A stretch of 64,000 nt of DNA from Dysidea avara. Its lineage: Eukaryota; Porifera; Demospongiae; Dictyoceratida; Dysideidae. The translations under genes and the position numbers were made by a program. Location of the stretch: positions 5,938,694 to 6,002,693 of the forward strand of contig NC_089285.1 in assembly GCF_963678975.1 (NCBI RefSeq), written 5' to 3'. Positions 24,817 to 36,154 of this stretch are shown one piece after another; the first letter of the stretch is position 1, and every line of letters starts with the position of its first letter. The notes beneath the pieces were generated by a model. It was not told where the DNA came from. It saw only the letters and a list, made by a program, of their open reading frames with translations, and searched no databases.

Positions 24817-27660
24817 TTAGCTATTGATTGCAAAATAATAGTTACGTAGCAGAGATTTGAATATGTCAGTGTTTTCCGCTTCAAAGATGTAGCGAGGTAG
24901 TACATTCCATTGCCTTGATGTTGATGGTATAAAGGAGTATTTGTAGGTGTCAGTGTTACAAAATGGTTCGATGAGTCTGAACATATGGCATGATCTGGTC
25001 TGTAGCTGGTACTGTGATGTCTGTAGATGAAACTCAGGTATGTATTCAGGTGGTAAATAGACATTTTGTTTAAGAATGTTGTATAGCACAGTTAAGGAGA
25101 GCTGTTCTCTTCGAGACTCTAGTGATTCCCACTTAAGTTCGTTAACCATCTGTGTTACACTAGCATGATAGGAGTATATACCTTTGACATATCGTGCAGC
25201 ATGCCTCTGAACGTTTTCTAAAACGATCTTGTCAGTTGTTAAATGAGGGTTCCAGACTGTAGTTGCATATTCAAGTTTAGGGCGTACTAGGCTAAGGTAG
25301 GCTCTCTCTCTAAGATGAATAGATGATGTCCTCAAGTTACGCTTTAGCAGACCAAGCATCTGATTTGCTTTGGAGGTGATAGATTGGATATGTAGGTGCC
25401 ACTTCAAATCACTCTGAATAATGATGCCTAAATATTTGTAATGTTCAACAGGTGAGAGGAAATGATTGTGTAGTCTGTAGGGAGTAATGATTTTATTTCT
25501 TCTAGGATGTAAAACAGTCATGGTAAAGCACTTTGATACATTTAGTCTCATCAGCCATCTCTGCTGCCATTCTTGTAACGCACATAAATCTTCTTGTAAC
25601 CTCTCAGCATCTTCAGGGGTACGGATAGCCCTATATATTATACAGTCATCAGCGAAAAGTTTAATAGAACTATGTAAAATGGATTCCGGTAGATCATTGA
25701 TATAGATGGAGAAAAGAGTAGGGCCAAGGACTGTGCCTTGAGGGACACCAGACAGTACTGGGCATCTGGGAGATGAAATACCATCTAGCACAACACACTG
25801 CGTTCGATGATTCAAAAATGAGGAGATCCAGTTTTTCAAATTTCCTCTAATGCCATACCAGTCTAATTTGTACAGTAGACGTTGGTGTGGTACTGTGTCG
25901 AAAGCCTTTGCAAAGTCAGTGAAGATAATATCTGTCTGTATTCCAGTATCATAGCAACAGGATAGATCATGTAATAGTGTGATAAGTAATGTTTCACAAG
26001 AACGAGAATGACGAAAGCCGTACTGATGATCACTTAGGATGTTGTTGGTTTCTAAATGTTTCATGATGTTTGAGTTTACAATTTGTTCAAATAATTTAGA
26101 GACAATGGAAGTTAGTGAAATTGGTCGATAATTGGAAGGTTGTTGTCGGTTACCCTGCTTAAAGATTGGTGTAATATTTGCAGATCGCCACTCATCAGGA
26201 ATGACTCCAGAGTCTGAGGAGCACTGAAACAATGTTCTTAAGAAGGGGGATATAACATCAGTTGTTTCTTTAAGTACTCTTCCATGTATTTGATCAGGTC
26301 CACAAGCTTTATTGGGGTTGATGTTAAGCAAGAGGTTGTAAACGCCTTCTACAGATGTGTTCACATCAGACATTGTTGGATGGGGGCTGGGACCCTTGTC
26401 TGGTAGTGAGGATTTTGGTTCCTTAGTGAACACAGACTGGAACTGTTGGTTTAGTACTTTAGCCTTATCCAAACTAGTTTCATAACTAGTGCCATCGCAT
26501 TTCAGCACAGGTATATTGGTATTTTCCTTCCTTAGAGCTTTGATGTAAGACCAAAACCTTTTCTGGTTTGAGTGAGGATGCCCTTCTGGAGAAATAAGGT
26601 TATTTGTATAAGACCAGTATGCAGATCTTAGTTCCTTCTGGACAAGATGTTTCAAAGATTTAAATTCAGCATAGTTGGCTTCTGAAAATGAATTTTTACA
26701 TAGTTTATACAGCCTATCCCGTTTTCTCATCAGTCTTTTGATGTTTTGATTCATCCATGGCAATCCCCGTCGTGCTTTTGTATGTTTATGCGGGATATAT
26801 TTGTCTACAACCTGGGCAATGGAGTGCTTAAATTTTGACCACAACTCTTCTACATTTGTCTCTTCAAAAGTGCCAACGTGGTCGGATGTGAGAAGGGTGT
26901 AAAGTTCCTCTTTGAGTGCATTCCAGTTTGCCCTGTTGTACATGTAGATGGATCGTGGGATTTGTCTGGTATGATCTACTTTAGCATTTACTTCAAAGCA
27001 AACGATATCATGGTCACTAATTCCAGCTATGCTTTGAATGTTGAGTATGGTGGAAGGTTTATTTGAAGATACTAAATCTAGCGTGTTGAAATCGCGTGTA
27101 GGAAAAGTGACAAGCTATTGAAGTCCATGATCTTGCAGGATTTCTAATGAATATTCATGTATTGCTCTGAACGATGAGCTATGTTTTACGAGGCTTTCTG
27201 ACCAGTCGATACCTGGTAGGTTGAAATCACCAGTTAATAGGATAGTGGGGTTGTTCGTAGTTTCATTTAATTGGTGTAATGATAAGTCTAGTTGGGTGAG
27301 AGAGTATTCGTCATTGATATGTGGTCTATAGTATGCTGCTATGTACAATGGGGAGCCAGAAATTATTAGTTTTGCCCATATGATCTCGCAGTCCGTGCTG
27401 AGAGAAGGTAGATCAACAGATGAGAGCTTATTAGAAACTGCTAGGAGCACTCCTCCATACCCATCAGGCCTGTCTTTGCGATAGATATTATAACCAAGTT
27501 CAGGTGGGATTATTTCACTATTCATTACATCTGGGGTTAACCACGTTTCTGTTCCAGCAAGAATGTCTGGTTTCTCTTTATCAATCAAAGCTATCAGATC
27601 AGGTTTTTTATTCCGGATTGATTGAAAATTTATAAGTAGAATTTTTAAATGATTAGAAGT
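24817..27660 (-). pseudogene. LINE ORF2: APE-type endonuclease and reverse transcriptase
   Basis: One frame throughout, starting without an ATG just after the ORF1 stop (LLINFQSIRNK), which suggests re-initiation. Endonuclease motifs: NFQSIRN, AGTETWL (Glu), LLTGDFNLPGIDW (Asp/Asn), ISDHDIV (His). RT motifs: NYRPISLTSIVSKLFE, DFAKAFDTVPHQ, SGVPQGTVLGPTLFSIYIND, LFADDCIIY (both catalytic Asp kept), LNVSKC, YKYLGI, and the C-terminal EYATTVWNP and SRQWNVLP. One in-frame TAG at 27,112-27,114, after QDHGLQ in the endonuclease, interrupts an otherwise open frame of about 945 codons. The stop is at 24,817. ORF2 protein nicks target DNA and copies the element RNA. Confidence 0.85.
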
Positions 27661-27681
27661 CTTATTACATGTTGCAGGTAG

Positions 27682-28663
27682 TCAATTAGAAGCTTGGTCA
27701 GGAGGTGGCGTTTTTGTAGCAGTTGCAGATAATCTGTTCATAAGTTGCAATTGTTGGTTCTGAATTGTTGCATGAAGTTTATTAAGTACGAATAAGCTTT
27801 GATTTCGGATCTTTATGAATTGCCTGGCTACTCCCTTTTCTATCAAACATCTTCTTTCTTTTAGCAAAAGAGATTCTGCAACTCTTTCTTCAGCAGTAAG
27901 ATCAGGCTTCACAAAAACTGGTTTGGAAAGCTTGCTCTTTCCGTTCAGGATGCTGGAGGCATCTGTGTATCTTAAGAACTTGACTAGGACAGGTCTGGGT
28001 CTGTTTGCCTCCGGATTATATTTCCCCAAACGATAACAGTCTTTGATTGAGCTTTCATCAATTGGAGGACTTTCTAGTTTTTGAAAAAGCTGATGTAACA
28101 CTTTTAACATCCATTTGCAGCCTGTCCTGTCTAGTAGTATTGGAAGGGTTTTCTTCTAGGCCATACACAACTACATTTAATTTTCTTTCAGGTGGGGCTG
28201 CTTGCTGGCTTTTTGGTTCACTGGGCTTTGTAGGAACAGGTGGAGTAGTTTCATTGATTGGGGCTGGTAAAGGCTCTTGAGCTCCTTCTAATTTTGCTAG
28301 TTTATTAGATAGTGATTTTACGGTTTCCTTCAGATCACATATTTCCTTGTATTGCTTAGTGCATGTACAAAATGAACACAAATAAGGGGTGGACTCGTTC
28401 AAATTGTCAAAAGCAGGGCGTGACAAACCAGCACACATACGATGGATCCACCCTTGGCAGTCCCCTTCACAGAAAACTGCGTCTTGGCCCTCAGTGGATT
28501 CACTAGCCTCTAGTATACTGCAGTCACAAACTATACATACCTCGCATTTGTTGTCTTCTTCGAGCGTACCCTTCGTCTTTTTTCCAGCAACGCCTGACGG
28601 AGGAGTGTTGTGTACTGGTTGCTTCCGCTTCGTAGTCCTTCTCGTGTGTTTAGGGGTGCTCAT
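27682..28663 (-). pseudogene. LINE ORF1: PHD-like zinc finger plus RNA-binding C-terminal region
   Basis: ATG at 28,661-28,663 (minus). The N-terminal part is basic (TRRTTKRKQ). A C4HC3 PHD-like finger follows: CIVCDCS...CEGDCQGWIHRMC...CSFC. Then a coiled-coil-like stretch (KETVKSLSNKLAKLEG), LNVVVYGLEE, the start of an RRM-like fold, and CYRLGKYN...RPVLVKFL, typical of the C-terminal half of LINE ORF1 proteins that bind the element RNA. The first half is open to 28,058 and the second from 28,110. A single-base frame slip lies between SVTSAF and KLESPPIDES, around an A-run. The stop is TAA at 27,682, with ORF2 beginning about 15 bases further on. Confidence 0.8.
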
Positions 28664-28799
28664 TTCGTCTTGGGCATTCCAAATAGTGCTTCCCGTTGGT
28701 AATATCTTTAAAACTAACTATCTTCAACGAGTAGATTCTACCGTGTGATGTTAGATAGTTCAGAAAATTACTAGTAACGCAAAAAAAAAAGAAAACATA

Positions 28800-28856
28800 C
28801 AAAACAGGTTAAAAAAATTTAACCTGTTTTGCTTCACTTCAAACAAAACAGGTTAA
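28800..28856. repeat. CAAAACAGGTTAAA hairpin with a third direct copy
   Basis: CAAAACAGGTTAAA at 28,800-28,813 is followed immediately by its exact reverse complement TTTAACCTGTTTTG (to 28,831), and AAAACAGGTTAAATTT returns at about 28,844. It lies just outside the 5' end of the minus-strand LINE. Confidence 0.8.
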
Positions 28857-29277
28857 ATTTTTTCGTCTATTTTCAAGTGATTCCCAGTCCAGCTGGTCCA
28901 TGAAATTACAATGGGATCACATGTATTTGTTACAGTGCGGGCTGTCCTGTGTTGGATCTACTCTAGAGTTGAAATTTCAAGGTAGACTCACTGCCAATGT
29001 ACTGACACTAGTACTGTTGTAGCATGTTTAAGTGGAGGACAAATGAAATAGTAATGCTAGATTATTTATGTACACAAATTTTTCATAATGAAATTGATAT
29101 CCCATTTTGATTTGTACTTCCACTTTGCAACATATTCAAGAACAAGAAGCTACCACACTTAATCTCCAACCACTGTCATTAATTAACCAAGATCTCACTA
29201 GTCTGTAATTCACCTTACTGTAGTGATTTTATTGATTCATCTGTATGTTTTCTTCATTTTCCTTTGAAGTTGTACCA

Positions 29278-29523
29278 AGAGTTCATAATAAGGTGGAGAG
29301 TGTCTAACTTGAATGCATTCACCAAACACCCTGCTTATAGTAACACCTCGGCCTTATTTCAGAACAAAGGCTTTACCTTCTTCAGCAACACTAATCAACA
29401 GTTTTCTATCCCCCAGTAAAGGTGTTGATTTGATGAAAGGTGAACTTTACGCAGGGTGTTTGTACAGGCCATACTGAGAGTTAGACACTCTCCCCCATAC
29501 AAATATTACGAACTCTTCGTTGT
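29278..29523. mobile_element. MITE with GGAGAGTGTCTAACTT inverted ends (copy 1)
   Basis: AAGAGTTCATAATAAGG and GGAGAGTGTCTAACTT at the left mirror AGTTAGACACTCTCC and TATTACGAACTCTT at the right. The same end motif recurs in the element at 35,328-35,584. No coding sequence. Confidence 0.7.
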
Positions 29524-29689
29524 ACAGTATAGGTAAACAAAGATAAGTTTCTCTCCCATCTTATTCTAGGATTTCTATTGACTAGGAAAATTCAATTATT
29601 TGTATACAGGCTCAAAATTGAGAAAATATAAAGAAAGTGAATTAATATTATAGTCAGTTTGCTTTTGGATATTTAATGTCTCCAACCGC

Positions 29690-30236
29690 AACAAAAATTC
29701 GATGAATCCATGCATCTCATCACTGGTCGTCTGAACATTCTGAAAGTGATACCTCACTTGAGGGACTCCAGGGTGAACAGATATTGCATCAGATGAAGTA
29801 CTATCTAAAGCTACTTGTTGTGACCTTCTGGTGAGCCAAGTATTGACTAACTGGCAGATGTGATTGTTGATACCATAGTGTCCTAATTTAACTAATATAA
29901 TCTTTGATGTGGGACACTATCAAACGCTTTAGCAAAGTCAAGGAGAATGACATCGGTTTGTTTCTGTTGGTCTAGAGCACATGACAAGTCTTCTACCAGT
30001 GAAATAAATTGGGTAACACAAGAGTGCTGGGTATCAATGAGAATGTTGTTAGAGTTTAAATGTTCCATTATGGAATGATATATAATGTGTTCCATAGTTT
30101 TGGAGCACACAGAAGTCAGTGATATTGGTCGGTAGCTTGCGGTACTAGTACGGTTTTCTTTCTTGAAAACCGGACATGCATTGGCCATGAACCAATTGGA
30201 TGGTAGTATACCTGTGAACAAGGTATTACGGAACAA
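29690..30236 (-). pseudogene. CR1/L2-group LINE fragment (RT fingers and palm)
   Basis: Minus-strand frame 30,236-29,892: GILPSNWFMANACPVFKKEN, SYRPISLTSVCSKTMEHII, LLDFAKAFDSVPHQ. It continues in another frame to about 29,740 with GINNHICQLVNTWLTRRSQQ and VHPGVPQ. A block is missing between NNILIDTQH and SCVTQFI. It lacks the FADD box, thumb, endonuclease and ORF1. It is a separate insertion from the larger LINE at 24.7-28.7 kb: same family type, different sequence. Confidence 0.8.
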
Positions 30237-30483
30237 TTAGCTGCAGGTATACAACTAGCGTCTTTATCAAATCGAGCGTGCATTACAAAAAAGTATCCGA
30301 CCTTTGTTAGCCTGAAGAACCTTCATGTTACGGTATAGTGATGATGGGAGTCATCGTTATTTCATTGGTCCATTTTCACGTGACACCATAAACGTGATGA
30401 CCACATCCGCGATATAGTTACGTCATCTAAAATTAGCTAATGATCAGGTAGTTAACGCCCATCAGTTGTTTGACGGAGCTTGC

Positions 30484-30490
30484 TATAAAA
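30484..30490 (+). promoter_or_regulatory. TATA box candidate of the RING-like gene
   Basis: TATAAAA at 30,484-30,490, 40 bp ahead of the ATG at 30,530. If used, transcription would start near 30,515, which argues against the ATG at 30,494 and for the one at 30,530 or 30,662. Confidence 0.35.
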
Positions 30491-30529
30491 GCTATGTGCA
30501 AATCGTACTTGTCGCATAAAGTTATTTTG

Positions 30530-32386
30530 ATGGATGTACTGTTGTTGTTCTATATAGTGTTGGGAATCTCTACCGGTCTGGTGGCATCAACCTACACCTG
30601 GGCTACTCTACCGTCGCGCCTGGCTCGCGTGTACACTGAAAACGAGGCGACTGAACAACCTATGACTTCACAACCGACTGTAACGCTGCGAAGGGGTCAG
30701 TCGACTCAAGATTTGTCTATTAGTCAAGTTACTACAGACATTCTAAGGCGTCTCTTTCGTGTAAGTTACTGTACAGTTTAAGTTGGCGCCTCATTTGGGT
30801 TAGAAAATTTGTCAGATTGTTGATCTAGAGGTATAGAAACTGCCTGTTTGGTATAGAAGTATTATACATTACGGAGGTGTTGAATTTACTGAAGTTTCCA
30901 CCAGTGTTCGAATCCCGTTACACCGTGCGTGACTGCGTAAAACACTGCGTAGAGGTCTTTTTATCACGCTAACCACGGTTAGCACTACATGATGAGAGGT
31001 GGTTATGCCAAGCTAGTTAGTGTGATAGAATAACATCTACGAACTGCTCTACGCAGTCACGCACGGCGTTACGGGATTCGAACACTGATGAAAACCTCAG
31101 TATAGAGCCCAGCCGTCGGAGGTTTCAGTGTCTTCAGCTATGGCTAGCTCTGCATGCATGTATGCAGTATAGCTGAGCTACTGAACTGAATAGTGCGCAT
31201 TTGTATAGACTCTAGTGCTGCTGCATAGCTGATTTTTAACACGTTTATAGCTAACCCAGGCATGTTGTATGTTACAGGTTGATCCCAACGAAGCTTGGTT
31301 AAAAGATGACATAGACGACACCCCATACTTTCCAGACGACAGTGGTAAATTCAATTTACATGAAGTAAATAACATAGGTTACGCTACTCTACTTGTTGAG
31401 GGACCTCTGGCAGCTCCATCTACAAACAATACCAGTGTATCTCGTGCCGTAACCCCTACCGGGAACCTTTCGCTTCTCCATGCACAAGGTCCTAGCTCCA
31501 GCCTGCAGCAGTCCCCACCTACCTGGCGGTCAGTTACTCGTCAAAAGAAGGCGGCCAGCTGTACTTTGAAAGTAACCAGAGCTGCCATGACTATGATAGG
31601 GCATACTGCTAATTTTAAATTATCTAGTGTAGCGTTTATTGAATTGGTCGATGGTACAGCAAATTTGGGTTACATTTCCACAGTGATTAAAAACAAATGG
31701 GGTGAAGACTGCGTTATTGTGACAAACGAGGGCCTTCGGCTGGAGGACTCTTCAGCAACTCAAGGTATAGTTATCCCCTGATAGCTACATTTAGCTAAAT
31801 GTATAGCTATGTGACATTCATGTAGCTTTCTTTGTTCTACATAGGGTTAAACTTCTGGAAGTCTCCGAGAAGGAAGTTGTACGCTGTTTCTATTAATGAT
31901 GTACGTGCCGCAATGGGAGAGCCGAGTGATAACAGCCGAAAGAGATCTTGCCCTTCCGAATGGAATGAGAATGCTGCGGATGCGGGTAATCCACTGAAAA
32001 GACAATTAGAAGATACTGAATCAAAACTAGATTATGTAATGTCCGATTTACTGCAAATTAAGGAAACCTTCGAGCAAACCGTTCAATTAACTAAAGATAC
32101 GCCGATTCCTGTTGGCTTGAAGAAAAGCATAAAGGACAATTTTAAATGTCGCTTATGCCTTACATCGCCACTCAACCCACCTATAGTCATCACTAAATGC
32201 TGTCGTGTGATACTTGGCTGTGAGCCCTGCATCAATGGGTGGTTTGTTGGAGATGATGCTCTTACAAAATGTTGTCCCTCGTGCAGAGTGGAACGTGGCT
32301 ACAGCGAGGTGATGGTGTTGAGGGGACTAGATGATTTTTTGACTACGATCAAGTGTCTTCAAGAAGTTAATGTTAGTCAGGAATGA
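30530..32386 (+). CDS. RING-like zinc protein of an unnamed family (about 419 aa, 3 exons)
   Basis: Exons 30530-30760, 31278-31764 and 31845-32386 join in phase (0, then 1) with GTAAGT/CAG and GTATAG/TAG sites. The N-terminus from 30,530 is hydrophobic (MDVLLLFYIVLGISTG), either a signal-like segment or leader if the in-frame ATG at 30,662 is the true start. A conserved block TVTLRRG...LRRLFRVDPNEAWL follows, then a folded region ending EDSSATQGLNFWKSPRRKLYAV. A Lys-rich stretch and a predicted coiled coil (LEDTESKLDYVMSDLLQIKE) lead to a C-terminal Cys-rich module: CRLCL...CC...GCEPC...W...CCPSC, close to RING/U-box spacing, followed by YSEVMVLRGLDDFL. I recall similar uncharacterised proteins in fish and cnidarians but know no name. 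E3 ligase activity is inference. The frame is intact, with no lesion, and its first exon has a paralogue at 14.1 kb. Confidence 0.75.
30888..31102. mobile_element. Fold-back element with tRNA B-box-like word, in intron 1
   Basis: GTGTTCGAATCCCGTTAC...GTGCGTGACTGCGTA on the left mirrors TACGCAGTCACGCAC...GTAACGGGATTCGAACAC-like sequence on the right, around a loop of about 90 bp. GTTCGAATCCCG matches the tRNA B box, but no A box or cloverleaf is present. It lies entirely within intron 1 (30,761-31,277). Confidence 0.65.
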
Positions 32387-33560
32387 CTATTTAATAACTT
32401 GTGGCCATGTGAACCGTATTAATTACAGTGTGATTCAGCGATTTTATTACATTTTGTCAGTATACATATGCTGTCAGCTATTTAGCTATATAGCTACATG
32501 CTTTTGTTGTACATGCTATTGTTACTTTTGTATACTAGGCTATGCATTGTTGTATCCTTTTAGTTCAGTATATATGCTACCATTGTTGTAGTTACTCCAG
32601 TGTTGTATACTTTATCAGTTGTTTACAATTAAAAGTATAAAATACATTTATTTGTATATATATATATAGCTAGCTTGTGAGTAATGCATGTAATTAACAT
32701 CCACACACCTGTGAAACACTGCCAAAATTTGGACTTGCCTTATTTTGTAGGTTGGAGTTTACTATAGCTGTAGTGTGAGATGGGGTCCTACAGTTTAATT
32801 CTAAAAATTTAGCCACATAGTCAATTCTGGTGTCAAGCTGACAGCTATATAGCTAGCCTATAGCCATACCTGTTCTTCAGTCAACCATGTTTCTATAGTA
32901 TAAATATGTTGCATGGTTAGAGACTTATAACAAAGGCAAAACAACTAAATACAGAGCCTTAAGTTGTCACTCTTTTCCAGCCAAGTATTCAGTGCATGCA
33001 CTTGCTTCGTGTGTATTCTAATAAATCAGCACGCTGCCGGCATGTCCGTGAATCTGCAGTTTCGAGAATAAAACACGCGGTCAGGTTGTTCCTCAAAAAG
33101 AAGGCTAGCTAAAGTGCGTGTAAGTTATGGTGTTTATGCAGTGGTACTATATGATAAATAGATTGGAGTGTCTGAATTTAACAGCGTGTCAGATTTTGCC
33201 ATGATGCCCGGGCAGTAGCCCAGTTACATGCATCATCGCTTCACTGGCCGCAGGTCTGGCGAGGGATGTGGAATCCTCAAGAAGCTGGCTTAGCTAGCTG
33301 TATTATAACTACTTGGCTTGCTTTTTTATGAAAAACTAGCATTGTAGAATTAACTAGCTATAGGATGCATGCCCACGCAGTTAATTCACCCGGCCTGTAT
33401 TAATGAGGGCTATAGATACAACTTACAAGCAATTAGTAACCCGTGCACTGTGGTCTTAATCATGTTTAGCTATTTGTATGTAAATGAATACTTGAAACGT
33501 AATATTACTGCAATAATCGCTTGTGAAAAGTGTAGGGAAGGGTTTTCAGACATTTAGTAA
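32387..33560. other. 3' flank of the RING-like gene; no further gene seen
   Basis: AT-rich, with AATTAAAAGTATAAAATACA near 32,628 as a possible polyadenylation region and a TATATATATA run at 32,656-32,667. No open frame of interest. Confidence 0.4.
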
Positions 33561-34013
33561 TTTAAGAATATACTGGTTAACCCTCAAGTTTGTGCTATAT
33601 TGCTTTGCTCCAACTGTAAACAACTTGTGCCTGCCTTCTGCAGCAAGCGCAAGAATTATCAATGGTCACTTAGGCTAGGCAAACTTGATTACTTGTTTCT
33701 CAATTGCTGTTATCAATCATGTACACACATATTTTGATGCTAAGAAGGCTGGCTATCGTTTTACTGCACAGCAAATGCCACTTTAACCTCAGAAATAATC
33801 ATAAAACATAAGTACTAGTTCTTAAAAGGTTTTAGCAAACCTTAATTCATAGTACTAGACAGCTTGATTTGTGTATTTTCTTTAATACTGAAAAATGAAT
33901 TCCATCCTACATGAAAATCCAAATTTTTGTGGATGAGAAACAAGTAATCAAATTTGCCTGGCCTTATTAGAGAGGTGGTTTAAATCTAAGCCTTTATACA
34001 AAAGATCAGGATA

Positions 34014-34316
34014 GACTAGCACTCTAAAGACCATATAGTGTTGTATAAGTGCTCTAGAAATCTAATTCAGAGTCACAGAGATTAATCTAGCACGTCCCAA
34101 CCTAATCTCGTAGGACAGGTCTTTGAAACCCTCAACACTCGGTATAAGCGCCTGCGCCTTATACTAAAAGGCGTAAGATTGTGGATTTGGCCTGCTAAGT
34201 TAAGTTGCACGGGGCTTACAAGCTAACCTCTACTACTATATAACTCTGTATTAGACTTTAGAGCATGTGTACAACACTATATGGTCTTTGGCATGCTGTG
34301 GAGTGCTGGTCTAGTC
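34014..34316. mobile_element. Fold-back MITE (about 303 bp)
   Basis: GACTAGCACTCTAAAGACCA and TATAGTGTTGTA at the left mirror TACAACACTATATGGTCTTT and GAGTGCTGGTCTAGTC at the right. No coding sequence. Confidence 0.7.
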
Positions 34317-34691
34317 CTTCGCACATGCGCTTATAAATGGATAAGCGCTATGACAATATCGACGCCTGGGTCTGGAAGCAAAGAGTGCTAGCTGTAAAAT
34401 CAGCGTTAGGTATGAAAAATAACTGTTATATAAATGTAAAAGTGCTTTTTGAAAGCGTCCGTGTCCGTGTCCGACTGTATCCGCCTTTTCCAACTACCCT
34501 TTTGTGCTATATTGTTTTACTCCAACTGTAAACAACTTGTGTAATATTTTGTCTGTTTTCCGTTTTGTCTGTTGTCTGTATTCTGTTTTGTATCTCCCTT
34601 ACCATTAATGGTTTGTATAAGTTAATTTTGTTTTGTGACAATTCTTGTATGTACATTTAATTCTTTCAAGTTTAATAAATTAATTGTAATA

Positions 34692-35069
34692 ATGAGTGAT
34701 AGTCAAGTGTCCCTTAAGTTACGCAGTGGTCGCCATAGAAAGAACAAGGGTGGCAATCCACCACAGAGTCAACCAATCTCTTCTAATTCTTTAGAGCCAA
34801 CTGCAATGAACAGATTGTTAAACACACAGCCAGTCAACAAGGACTCGCCTGGAAGAGTGCCGCCTGCCATTCCTGCTCAACCTGTTGACCTGACCTCACC
34901 ATCCAAAGGTCCTACACAACGATCAACAACCACTGAACCACATGCTCTACAACAAGAAGGTACCAATAAATTACATGTTAACACTTCCAATGAACACACG
35001 GGAAGCCAAAATTCCTCCATTGGGACTGATGGCACTGGGAACTCTAGGTGTTTCCAACCTGAACCCTAA
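34692..35069 (+). CDS. Hypothetical basic, Pro/Thr/Ser-rich open frame (125 aa)
   Basis: The ATG at 34,692 follows AATTGTAATA. The protein starts MSDSQVSLKLRSGRHRKNKG and continues with low-complexity Pro, Gln, Ser and Thr. No domain is recognised. It sits between two copies of the TGTGCTATATTG landmark of the surrounding tandem repeat. It could be the N-terminal piece of a mobile-element protein or chance. Composition resembles coding sequence more than its AT-rich neighbours do. Confidence 0.3.
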   Translation: MSDSQVSLKLRSGRHRKNKGGNPPQSQPISSNSLEPTAMNRLLNTQPVNKDSPGRVPPAIPAQPVDLTSPSKGPTQRSTTTEPHALQQEGTNKLHVNTSNEHTGSQNSSIGTDGTGNSRCFQPEP

Positions 35070-35327
35070 TCTCAACCCTCTGTGCTATATTGTTTTACTC
35101 CAACTGTGAGCAATTGTGCCTGTCTTTAGCAGCAAGTGCAAGAATTGTCAAAGTTCTGCATATGATAGTCACTTATTAGAGAGGTGCATTGTCTTGCTTA
35201 CATGAAAGATCAGTGTGTTTAACCAAATTGACCTTATTAGTGAGGTGTCCAGATTTCAGGGGTCTGTATGTGTGTGTGCTATAACACAATTGAAAAACTG
35301 ATGTCCTGATTATATTTATTAGTAGGA

Positions 35328-35584
35328 GTGAATAATAAAAGAGGAGAGTGTCTAACTTCAGTATAGCCTAAGGCATCAAGTCTATAGGCTTCCCTCTAAT
35401 TTATAAGAGAAGTCTTTGATCTGTCAAAGTAGCTAGCTACTTTGAGTTTCACTACTGAGTGTTAACTTACTCCATCAACACTTTAATCGTAAAATGTATG
35501 GGTTTACTATAATAACCAGTAAAGACTTGAAGTTCTCATTTTGATATCAGTACTGAAGTTAGATACTCTCTCTTTTATTATTCA
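35328..35584. mobile_element. MITE with GGAGAGTGTCTAACTT inverted ends (copy 2)
   Basis: GTGAATAATAAAAGAGGAGA...GTCTAACTTCAGTA mirrors TACTGAAGTTAGATACTCTC...TTTTATTATTCAC. It is present in only one of the tandem 1.2 kb units, so it inserted after they duplicated. Confidence 0.75.
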
Positions 35585-35952
35585 CTTTTGTTATTAGTGA
35601 GGTGTCTTTAATAGCAGAGGTACTGGCTAGGTGAGGTCATTTATTGCATCAGTACAATAATTACTACATGTGAGGCATTGAATATCAATTATAGTGGAAT
35701 GCTAAAAGTAATGAATGCTTTGATAGTGTGGTGTAGCCACCAAGAGTATAGACAAATTTTTACAAGAAGCAAGGAGACATCCTTAAGCTATTTAAGGCAT
35801 TTTGGTAGTGAGACAATATTTTTATTCTCAAAGAATATTAATAGCTATATGCACTTCCTTGCATAGAGTAGTGGAGGAAATATCAGTAAGAGCACAGCAA
35901 AAATAATTTATTTTTGAAGCTGTCTCTAAACAATCATATAGGATCAGAACTT

Positions 35953-36154
35953 ATACTGTATAGCCTAAATATTTCAAGGTTGCTGATTTTGTGGTTTTGG
36001 GTGTTATCAGCGAAAATTTTACCCTCAAAATATTTAGACCTCCATATAGTCTAATACATTTTGGAAGTGTTCGCAAATCCACAAAAATTTTATTTTTAGC
36101 AACATTGCTCAACCTCGAAATATTTGCCCCTCGAATATTTAGGCTACACAGTAC
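35953..36154. mobile_element. MITE with TACYGTATAGCCTAAATATTT ends
   Basis: TACTGTATAGCCTAAATATT mirrors AATATTTAGGCTACACAGTA. Inner blocks (GTGTTATCAGCGAAAATTTT) match the copies at about 51,140-51,260 and 61,258-61,310 inside the palindrome. An antisense open frame across it is fortuitous. Confidence 0.7.

Larger units (their letters stand above)
24740..28750 (-). mobile_element. Nearly full-length CR1-like LINE
   Basis: ORF1, ORF2 and a short 3' region lie in order on the minus strand. The 3' end is A/T-rich (AATAATAATAAAAAG in minus sense, about 24,740-24,755), and the 5' end lies near 28,670-28,750. Total length of about 4 kb is normal for CR1/L2-type elements. Only two coding lesions are visible, so the insertion is relatively young. 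The two open frames are described separately. Confidence 0.85.

Noticed and set aside
30900-31080. tRNA gene at GTTCGAATCCCG
   Set aside because: No A box, acceptor stem or anticodon arm; the word is part of a fold-back element.
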